Shown here: positions 57,861 through 64,000 of the stretch, in pieces
Position numbering within the stretch: the stretch's first letter is position 1
Layout of the letters: each line of letters starts with the position of its first letter
From: Kordiimonas lipolytica
Lineage (GTDB): Bacteria; Pseudomonadota; Alphaproteobacteria; Sphingomonadales; Kordiimonadaceae
DNA length: 64,000 bases
Direction: 5' to 3'
Assembly (NCBI RefSeq): GCF_001550065.1
Contig: NZ_LRUB01000033.1
Coordinates: 1-64,000, forward strand
Notes under the pieces: generated by a model
The model's database searches: none
What the model saw: the letters and a program-made list of their open reading frames with translations, nothing else
What the model was told of the DNA's origin: nothing
Position numbers and translations under genes: made by a program

Positions 57861-59015
57861 ATGAACGCACCACTGATTTCAATGCAAAGGGGCCTGGGTC
57901 AAGACCTTGCCGCTGAATATAAAGAGGAACTGATGGGAGTTGTATTGCACGCGAGCGCCGCACTTGAGGCCCCGTCGCCGTCACGCGGCCTGCCCGCCAC
58001 TTTCCAGAAACGCTATACTGAAGCCAAGGCCGCAGCTTATGCCTTTGTCAATCAGGTGCTGGACCCGCTTCTGGAGGTGCCGAACTATCTGAAGCGCCAG
58101 CAGCAGATCATTTCCAAGAACCCGGTGGGGGTGAGGAACTGTTTCACGCTGCTGCGCGACGAGAGCGCACCGGCGGACGCCCGCCAGCAGGCCAGCGACT
58201 TCCTGAAGGTGCAGGCAGATACGGCTTTCTTCAGCCTCAACAGCAGCTCCGGCAAGGTGCTGACGCTGGAGGCCAGCATCCGCGACTATTCGGATAAAAT
58301 GACCAAGCCTGTGCAAGCCCTCAAGAAGCTGGCGGCGGAAATCCGCACCCAGACTGCGCGCCAAGTGGACCTGGCGCAGCTTCATGCGTTTGAAGGCCAG
58401 CGCAACCATCTGGCGATGCAGTTGCGCGCCTCATCCTGGCAGCTGATTGAAAATGGCGTGCGCACGGGCGAACGCTTCCGTCTGGCGCATGCGGAAATCT
58501 CGAAAGACATGCCGTGGAAGAAGGTGCCGTTCGTTTCTGTGGTGGCACAGGTGGGGGAAGAGACCATCAAGCTGGACGGCAAACTGCTGCAGAAGTCGGC
58601 GGCGCGGGCGCAGGCGCTTCATAACAGCCTGTGCGACGCGGCCAAAAGCGTGTTTCACGCCGGGGCCACGGCAGACACCATGGCGGCCCTGATGATGCAT
58701 GCGCAGGATGTGCTGGCGCAGCGCAAGGCCATCTGCGAACAGCTGCTTCTGATCGCGGCGGAGATCGAACGCGCCATCACCCACTGCACCGAAATGCAGA
58801 AGGCGCTTGAAGGCCGGGATTTTGAGGCCGCCGAAGCCGCGTTTGAGAATATGGCCGAAGCCTGGCACGAAGCCGTGCTGACGGCCCAGGGCATGGAAGT
58901 GGATATCGCTTACGCGAACGGTGATTTCCTCAGCGTCGGCATGGCTGACAAGGTGCTGGGTGAAAAGCTTGCGGAAGTCACGCCCGCCCATGGTCTTGCC
59001 AGCGAGATCTGCTGA
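57861..59015 (+). CDS. All-helical hypothetical protein, predicted sigma-54 target B
   Basis: A 384-residue protein without signal peptide or clear membrane helix. It is almost entirely predicted helical with many Ala, Gln and Leu, including long heptad-like stretches (LTLEASIRDYSDKMTKPVQALKKLAAEIRTQT; AICEQLLLIAAEIERAITHC). It ends before a strong terminator, so it is monocistronic. No family recognised. A structural or secreted helical protein would fit, but that is a guess. The -24/-12 promoter makes expression depend on a sigma-54 activator, and one is encoded 3.2 kb downstream. Confidence 0.68.
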   Translation: MNAPLISMQRGLGQDLAAEYKEELMGVVLHASAALEAPSPSRGLPATFQKRYTEAKAAAYAFVNQVLDPLLEVPNYLKRQQQIISKNPVGVRNCFTLLRDESAPADARQQASDFLKVQADTAFFSLNSSSGKVLTLEASIRDYSDKMTKPVQALKKLAAEIRTQTARQVDLAQLHAFEGQRNHLAMQLRASSWQLIENGVRTGERFRLAHAEISKDMPWKKVPFVSVVAQVGEETIKLDGKLLQKSAARAQALHNSLCDAAKSVFHAGATADTMAALMMHAQDVLAQRKAICEQLLLIAAEIERAITHCTEMQKALEGRDFEAAEAAFENMAEAWHEAVLTAQGMEVDIAYANGDFLSVGMADKVLGEKLAEVTPAHGLASEIC

Positions 59016-59040
59016 CCCCCAGTCAGCGGTGGGATGTGAG

Positions 59041-59074
59041 CCGGTGCGATGGTTTTCCGTCGCACCGGTTTTTG
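59041..59074 (+). terminator. Rho-independent terminator of target B
   Basis: Perfect 9-bp stem CCGGTGCGA/TCGCACCGG, 10-base loop, followed by TTTTTG. 25 bp past the stop. Confidence 0.9.
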
Positions 59075-59129
59075 TTTGTGGAGTGACGAAGGGGGGGCTA
59101 TTGGGGCGTGTCGGGCGCTGCCACCTGAA

Positions 59130-59144
59130 GCGTGTCTGACACGC
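59130..59144. promoter_or_regulatory. Second copy of the CGTGTCNGACACG palindrome
   Basis: GCGTGTCTGACACGC (7+1+7) lies in the 115-bp stretch between two terminators; CGTGTCGGGCGC and ATGTCTGA flank it. No gene or promoter is seen next to it, so it could act at distance on the local sigma-54 promoters. Confidence 0.5.
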
Positions 59145-59188
59145 CTAACATGTCTGAAAAGGGCGGGCGGATGAGGCGCAGGCATAAA

Positions 59189-59216
59189 AAAAGCGGGCAC
59201 CGCAGCGCCCGCTTTT
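59189..59216. terminator. Bidirectional terminator
   Basis: AAAAGCGGGC/GCCCGCTTTT stem (10 bp) with an 8-base loop: A-run on one side and T-run on the other. It lies 23 bp past the stop of the minus-strand target C. Confidence 0.88.
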
Positions 59217-59238
59217 ATTTGCTCTTAAATATATGGTA

Positions 59239-59790
59239 TCAAACCGGATCGCTTCCGTCTCCGCTTGTAGTCTCGGGGTCGAAGCTCAGTACGCGGGCGA
59301 TGCGCACTTCGTCACCGCCCGTGTTCTGGTAAATGGCGATGCCCAGGAAACCGGCCAGCTGCCAGAAGCCCTTTTCGGCCACTACTTCAACGGGGGCCCC
59401 TCTCCAGTTGCTCACCCAGGTGCTGATGCCTGTTGATGGGTCGGTAGAATGCTGTGGTTCGCTCCAGCTGCCCACAAGGCATTTGGTTACCTGGTCCCGG
59501 TCAAACGGGGAGAAACTATCGAAGTCCTGATTCACGTTGGGCACAGACACCAGATCAAGGCTGATCGGCTGCATGCCGCTGACCTTCCGCAGTTCCCCCG
59601 GCGTGGCGGTCATTGTGACTTCCACATCAATGGTGTCACCCGCCTTGAACTGGATACAGCCGCTATAGCGGCCTTCCTTGGTCATGGCGTTCTTGCCACC
59701 GTCTTCGAATTCATAGAGCAGCGCGTTGGAGATCTGGTCCCCATCAAACTGCAGTTTCAGTTTATAGTTCGTTGGCTTTTTCGCGGTCAT
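59239..59790 (-). CDS. Beta-rich hypothetical protein, predicted sigma-54 target C
   Basis: A 183-residue acidic protein: NYKLKLQFDGDQISNALLYEFEDGG..., GCIQFKAGDTIDVEVTMTATPGELRKV..., then FWQLAGFLGIAIYQNTGGDEVRIARVLSFDPE. Repeated short strands point to a beta-sandwich; no signal peptide. The promoter is a sigma-54 type at 59911-59896. Bounded by a terminator, it is a single-gene unit. Inclusion-body/AidA-like families were considered but the sequence does not match what I recall. Confidence 0.65.
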   Translation of the reverse strand: MTAKKPTNYKLKLQFDGDQISNALLYEFEDGGKNAMTKEGRYSGCIQFKAGDTIDVEVTMTATPGELRKVSGMQPISLDLVSVPNVNQDFDSFSPFDRDQVTKCLVGSWSEPQHSTDPSTGISTWVSNWRGAPVEVVAEKGFWQLAGFLGIAIYQNTGGDEVRIARVLSFDPETTSGDGSDPV

Positions 59791-59895
59791 AAAAAGACTC
59801 CCCGGTTGTTAAACTGTCTCATCAAAATTGGGGCGGGTGCCCAACTCAAAACACTGAGAACTAGTGGCGCTTGCCGTCCCATCAAAGGGGGTAAT

Positions 59896-59911
59896 AGCAA
59901 GATGCGTGCCT
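59896..59911 (-). promoter_or_regulatory. Sigma-54 (-24/-12) promoter for target C
   Basis: Minus-strand AGGCACGCATCTTGCT: GG-N10-GC with GGCACG and TTGCT matching consensus. It starts at the kinase stop codon; transcription would begin near 59885, with a leader of about 95 bases. Confidence 0.75.
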
Positions 59912-62046
59912 TATGATGGTCGGCTTGCAAGTAATTTGTGATAGGCCGGGTCTTCACGAAGGGCATTCAGGTATGGCTCGTTCTGGATTTCGCTTAACGG
60001 ATGGCCAGCGTCCATCGACTGTCCCAGAAGTTTGAGGGCCTTGTCCCTTTCGCCTGCCTGTTCCATGACTACAGAAGCCCGGAATAGAACCCACCGATTT
60101 TTTGGTGCAAGTTCAAGGGCTCGCTCCGTCTTTTGTAGCGCTTCCTTAGGTTGCCCGGACTTTGCATAATATAGTCCAGCACGGCTCAGCATTGCTGGGC
60201 GGTTTTCATTAGGCTGAAGTCGCGCCGAAAGGAGTTGAATAGCTCGTCGATAGGCGACTTTTCTGTCCTCTTCTTTTCCCGGCATCATGCTGTAAGCATC
60301 GCCGAGATTTGCCCACATGATATAGTGGTGGCTGTTGCCTTGTGCATCAATAGCGCGTTCAAATGCATTGGCTGACTGAGCGTATTGACCGAGAGCGAAA
60401 TAGAAAGAACCAAGGTTGCCATAAAGCATCGGATCTGGGCGGACTTGCAGGCCCTTTTGTGCTGCCGAAATGGCACCGAAGCTATCTCCTTTGGCGAAAA
60501 GCACTGCGCTAAGTGTTCGGTATGCGAAGACGTTGTCGGGCGCTAACTGAACTCCCATCATTGCGCTTGCATTTGCTTTATCATAGTTGCCTGCCTTGTA
60601 GTAGGTATCTGCCAACAGAATGTGAAACCGCCCAAACTTGGGGTAGTGATTAACTCCATCCAGGAGAACACGGATTGCTTCATCATACCGCCTAGTGTTT
60701 TTCAGATGTCTGCCAAACCCTTGGAGAGCGAAAAAGTTGGTTGGGTCAAGTGATAAGGCTCTCTGGTATGCTTGATCGGCTTCCAAAGCTTTTCCATCAT
60801 ATTCAAGAGCCCAAGCCATGGCAGTGTGGCTGATCGCTAATTGGTCATCTAATGCTAAGGCGAGTTCTGCAGAAGCCTTGCCGTTTCTTAACTTGATTGG
60901 GTCGGCTTCAATGCTTGCATACTCCAGTAGTAACGCGAGGCTGTAGCCGCCGGTAGCAGCCGCGTTTTCGGGGTCTTCTGCGAGAAGGGTTTGGAAGGTG
61001 GCTTGGGCCTTTTCAATTGCGTCTTTCTGCTCGAAATTCCTCAACCGGTCCATGCCCGCTTCGATGCGGCCGCTGACGGTCAGCGGTTCGTCACCCATGA
61101 AGCGCGCGCCATAGAAGCCCGCGCCCAGCGCGATAACAACCATGGCGGCCGCAGCGATACGTTTGAGCGACACAAGCTTTTTCGCCTTATCCGCCGCTTT
61201 CCGGTCCCGCATCGGGGTGCCGGGGTCGGCGCTGTCGATGGCCTTGAGGACATCCGCGAATGTCTGGGGCCGCGCCGCGCGCTCTTTTGAAAGCATCCGC
61301 GCCACCAAATTGGCGCACCATGTGGGCACGTCCGGCGTGTGGGCCGAAATCGGCGCGGGGTCTTCGTTAAGAATCAGATGCACGATCTCTGCGTCCGATC
61401 CCGCCTTGAAGGCCCGCTCCCCCGTCAAAACCTCATACAGAAGCGCGCCGAAGGAAAAGATATCAGACACTTCATCGGGCTTTCCGCCTTTCATCACCTC
61501 AGGCGCCATATAGGGCAGCGTACCCAAAATCAGGCTTTGCCCCAATGACCCACGGGTCAGGGTTTCCATATCATTGGCGGTGGGCGCTGTTTTCGCCAGG
61601 CCGAAGTCCACCAGCACAGGAACTTCACCAGACCGCATGATGATATTGCCGGGTTTGATGTCGGCGTGCACGATGCCAAGCGAATGGCTGGCCCTGAGCG
61701 CATCGGCCAGTTGCCGCACCAGCGCGAGGCGTTCCTCAAAAGGCGGGGTTGCGCGCTTCAGGTAATCCTTCAGCGGTTCGCCGTCCAGATATTCCATCAC
61801 CATGGCGGTGTGGCCGTCATGCTCTGAAATTTCAAAAAGCGTGACGATATTGGGGTGATTGAGCTTCGCCAGCGTCTTGGCTTCAACAAGGCTCGCCTTC
61901 GGGTCCGCGCCGTCGGACACCGACTTGTTCAAAAGCTTGATGGCAACGGAACGATCGAGCAGCGTGTCTTCCGCGCGGTAAACGGTGCCGTAAGCACCCT
62001 TGCCCACAGTCTCGCCAAGCGTGTACCTGCCGATCGTCGTACTCAT
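59911..62046 (-). CDS. Membrane Ser/Thr protein kinase with TPR repeats
   Basis: A 711-residue protein: Hanks-type kinase at 1-265 (GKGAYGTVYRAED, VAIKLLNKS, catalytic HADIKPGN, DFGLAK, GTLPYMAPEVM), one membrane helix near 300 (AAAAMVVIALGAGFYGARF) and a C-terminal array of TPRs. HAD in place of HRD makes it a non-RD kinase, so it need not depend on activation-loop phosphorylation. The ATG at 62046 starts at the kinase domain; the open frame upstream is not needed. It is divergent from the FHA activator, whose FHA domain is the likely reader of its phosphorylation. Confidence 0.9.
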   Translation of the reverse strand: MSTTIGRYTLGETVGKGAYGTVYRAEDTLLDRSVAIKLLNKSVSDGADPKASLVEAKTLAKLNHPNIVTLFEISEHDGHTAMVMEYLDGEPLKDYLKRATPPFEERLALVRQLADALRASHSLGIVHADIKPGNIIMRSGEVPVLVDFGLAKTAPTANDMETLTRGSLGQSLILGTLPYMAPEVMKGGKPDEVSDIFSFGALLYEVLTGERAFKAGSDAEIVHLILNEDPAPISAHTPDVPTWCANLVARMLSKERAARPQTFADVLKAIDSADPGTPMRDRKAADKAKKLVSLKRIAAAAMVVIALGAGFYGARFMGDEPLTVSGRIEAGMDRLRNFEQKDAIEKAQATFQTLLAEDPENAAATGGYSLALLLEYASIEADPIKLRNGKASAELALALDDQLAISHTAMAWALEYDGKALEADQAYQRALSLDPTNFFALQGFGRHLKNTRRYDEAIRVLLDGVNHYPKFGRFHILLADTYYKAGNYDKANASAMMGVQLAPDNVFAYRTLSAVLFAKGDSFGAISAAQKGLQVRPDPMLYGNLGSFYFALGQYAQSANAFERAIDAQGNSHHYIMWANLGDAYSMMPGKEEDRKVAYRRAIQLLSARLQPNENRPAMLSRAGLYYAKSGQPKEALQKTERALELAPKNRWVLFRASVVMEQAGERDKALKLLGQSMDAGHPLSEIQNEPYLNALREDPAYHKLLASRPS

Positions 62047-62244
62047 TCCCGATTTCCCCCGCCCCAAACATCGGCCCGTCACTCAGGCCCAAAACACAAA
62101 AGGCTCGCGCACATTTGCCCTGCCTGCTATATCGCCTTAAGTTGCTATAGAGGCACGCAAAAGTAGACAGTATTGCTTTTACGCGTAGCTTCATGACATT
62201 TCAAGGACAGTAGGCGCTGTCCGGTCTTGTGGGGAGACAGCAGC

Positions 62245-63789
62245 ATGCAGGATGAAACCGGCGATTACGGCCTGATGGACGAAACCGTATCGGTTGATAC
62301 CGGGCGCGGCATGGGCGCGGACCGGGAAATCCTGCTGCCCAGCCTTGGCATCATCTGGCATGCAGACGCCTCCCGCATAGGCGCGGTGGCGCCGCTGATG
62401 TTCGGCCGGGCCACTGAGGCCAGCGTGTCCCGGAATGCGCCGATGTTCCGTAAGCGCGGGTCGGCGGAAGAACCGCTGGCAGACCGCCGGATTTCGCGCT
62501 CTGAACTCATGATCAAGCGCACTGGTCCGCGCGAATTTTCCATCACCCCGCCAGACAGCAAGATGAAAGTTCTGGTGAACGGCCAGCCGGTCACCGCGCC
62601 GGTCACCGTCAGCCTGGATGCGCTGGGGGACGATATCATCATCACGCTTGCGGGCACGGTTGTGCTGTCGCTTTTCCTGAGCCCGGCAGAGACCGCGCCC
62701 CAGCCGCCCGAAGGCCGCCTTCTTGGCATCAGCGGGGCGATGCAGTCTGTCTGGCGGGCGATTGCGCGGGTTGCGCCGACACACCTTCCGGTACTTATCC
62801 GGGGCGAAACCGGCACGGGCAAGGAACTGGTGGCGCAGGCGCTTCATCTGGCGAGCGACCGGGCGTCTGAAAACCTTGTTTCAATCAATATGGCGACGCT
62901 GTCGCGCGAGCTTGGCGGCGCTGACCTTTTCGGGGCGGCCAAAGGCGCGTTTACGGGCGCGGTCAGGGACCGGATCGGATTTTTTGAGACCGCCGACAAA
63001 AGCACCATTTTCCTGGATGAGATTGGCGATACGCCCGCGGACCTGCAGGCCATGCTGCTCAGGGTTCTGGAAACGGGCGAATTCCGCCGCGTGGGAGAAA
63101 CCCGGCTGCGTTTCTCTGGCGCGCGGGTGCTGGCGGCGACAGACCGGGCCTTGGGCGCGGATGATTTCTCTCAGCCGCTTCTTCGGCGGCTTGAGAGCAT
63201 GGTGATCGAGATTCCGCCGCTCAGGCGTCGGCGCGTGGATATCGGCCTTCTGATCAAGCATTTTCTGGATACGGGTGCTGTGGACACGCGGCCAGTCGAT
63301 TTTGCAGACCATATCACCGCCATGGTGCTGCATGACTGGCCGGGCAATGTGCGCGAACTGAGGAACGCGGTGCAGCAAATCTCCGTTGGGCATGTGCCGC
63401 AGTTCGGTGCGCCAATGGATGGGGGCGAAATGGGCCCTACCGGTGTGCCCGAAATGGGAACAAAAACCCCAGATGTGCCCTCTGGTAAGCCTGCATCGAA
63501 GCCCACCTACCGCGCGCCCGCAAGTGTGACGGAAGCCGAAATGCTGGAAGCCCTGGATGCCGCCGATTGGCGGATCAAGGAAGCGGCGGAGCATCTGAAT
63601 GTCTCGCGCACCGCACTTTATGGGTTGATGGAAAAATCCAGCAGCGTCAGGACGTTAGAGGATGTGCCGGACGCGGAAATCCGTGCTGCGATGGACGCTC
63701 ACCCTGGCGATATCGGCGCCTGGGCGCGGGCGCTGAAGCTGCCGCAAGGGGTGCTGGAGCGCCATACCAAAAAGATGATGTTCGACTAA
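62245..63789 (+). CDS. FHA-domain sigma-54-dependent transcription activator
   Basis: A 514-residue enhancer-binding protein. FHA-like domain at about 45-140 (LMFGRATE, DRRISRSELMIKR, KVLVNGQPV), AAA+ domain at 155-390 with GETGTGKE, GAFTGA, Walker B STIFLDEIGD and PGNVRELRNAV, and a Fis-type HTH near 430-470 (WRIKEAAEHLNVSRTALYGLME). GAFTGA is the sigma-54-contacting loop, so it should open -24/-12 promoters. FHA domains bind phosphothreonine, which links it to the divergent kinase. Its likely targets are the three sigma-54 promoters to the left. Confidence 0.93.
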   Translation: MQDETGDYGLMDETVSVDTGRGMGADREILLPSLGIIWHADASRIGAVAPLMFGRATEASVSRNAPMFRKRGSAEEPLADRRISRSELMIKRTGPREFSITPPDSKMKVLVNGQPVTAPVTVSLDALGDDIIITLAGTVVLSLFLSPAETAPQPPEGRLLGISGAMQSVWRAIARVAPTHLPVLIRGETGTGKELVAQALHLASDRASENLVSINMATLSRELGGADLFGAAKGAFTGAVRDRIGFFETADKSTIFLDEIGDTPADLQAMLLRVLETGEFRRVGETRLRFSGARVLAATDRALGADDFSQPLLRRLESMVIEIPPLRRRRVDIGLLIKHFLDTGAVDTRPVDFADHITAMVLHDWPGNVRELRNAVQQISVGHVPQFGAPMDGGEMGPTGVPEMGTKTPDVPSGKPASKPTYRAPASVTEAEMLEALDAADWRIKEAAEHLNVSRTALYGLMEKSSSVRTLEDVPDAEIRAAMDAHPGDIGAWARALKLPQGVLERHTKKMMFD

Positions 63790-64000
63790 AAGCGCCAGCC
63801 CAGTTCCACGCCGAACGTGCGCGGGCGAAGCGGGGTTGCATGTAAACCTGTGGAAACAATGATGAAATTCGGATTGTCCGGGTCCTCGCCCTGGATCACC
63901 TCAAGGCTCAGCGGGTTGCCAAATGCGAAAACATTGGATTTGTCAGCCAGCAGATTGGTGCCGTAGATGGTCAGCGACCAGTTATCTTTCTGCAGCCCGA
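63786..64000 (-). CDS. TonB-dependent receptor, C-terminal end (partial)
   Basis: Reading the minus strand from the window edge gives the last barrel strands of a TonB receptor: WSLTIYGTNLLADKSNVFAF, then TPLRPRTFGVELGWRF and a TAG at 63788-63786. The terminal Phe and the RPRTFGVELG pattern are typical. It overlaps the activator stop by four bases. The rest lies outside the window. Confidence 0.85.
   Translation of the reverse strand, partial: GLQKDNWSLTIYGTNLLADKSNVFAFGNPLSLEVIQGEDPDNPNFIIVSTGLHATPLRPRTFGVELGWRF

Noticed and set aside
57861..59015. Assignment of target B as a tellurite-resistance (TelA) or ClyA/Xax-type toxin protein
   Set aside because: Helical content is compatible, yet no family motif or hydrophobic hairpin supports either.
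59239..59790. Assignment of target C to the AidA/PixA inclusion-body family
   Set aside because: Length and beta-rich character fit, but the characteristic sequence segments of that family are not seen.

Overview
The window reads as chromosome or large replicon of a Gram-negative alphaproteobacterium. The evidence is TonB-dependent receptors, an HD-GYP protein, a MobF relaxase and a complete protocatechuate (PCA) 4,5-cleavage pathway of the type known from sphingomonads. The genus cannot be fixed from sequence alone. No rRNA, tRNA or CRISPR array was seen.

1-19110 is mobile and defence DNA. An IS66 element (1-2931, transposase frameshifted) borders a compact minus-strand defence operon (3004-13515). 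Read in its own direction the operon encodes a C5-cytosine methyltransferase, Vsr, an MvaI/BcnI-type endonuclease, a possible 45-residue ORF, a GHKL ATPase, a Z1-domain ATPase, a PD-(D/E)XK (DUF4420) nuclease and an AIPR protein. Mobilization debris follows: a small conserved gene, a MobF relaxase-helicase, a membrane accessory protein and a ribbon-helix-helix gene whose 5' end is lost next to an IS3-family element (17638-19110). That IS3 copy has no target duplication and marks the junction with the catabolic region.

19345-46594 is a lignin-aromatic catabolism region. Ferulate is activated and cleaved (fcs, ech) to vanillin, oxidised (vanillin dehydrogenase) to vanillate, and demethylated by tetrahydrofolate-dependent LigM to PCA. 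MetF and PurU beside LigM handle the C1 units. 4-Hydroxybenzoate enters through PobA. Ring cleavage uses a canonical LigAB in a nine-gene operon (ligA-ligB-ligC-akr-ligK-ligU-DUF1932-ligJ-ligI) ending in pyruvate plus oxaloacetate. A second, divergent LigAB pair sits with pobA. Local regulators are two AraC, one GntR/FCD, one MarR and one tandem-HTH LysR protein; an AAHS transporter and a TonB receptor supply uptake. Several operator-like repeats are visible.

46624-54174 holds an operon of envelope or secreted proteins plus a methyltransferase behind a TetR regulator with two matching palindromes. It is followed by a four-gene envelope block of unknown function that includes a trypsin-like protein. 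54249-56957 is a MASE3-PAS-GAF-HD-GYP c-di-GMP phosphodiesterase.

57067-63789 is the most novel part. A Ser/Thr kinase with TPRs and a divergently transcribed FHA-domain sigma-54 activator flank three genes of unknown function, each preceded by a well-formed -24/-12 promoter. A palindrome (CGTGTCNGACACG) lies between the two divergent promoters and recurs downstream. This looks like a kinase-controlled sigma-54 regulon whose outputs are not recognisable families. The window ends inside another TonB-dependent receptor.
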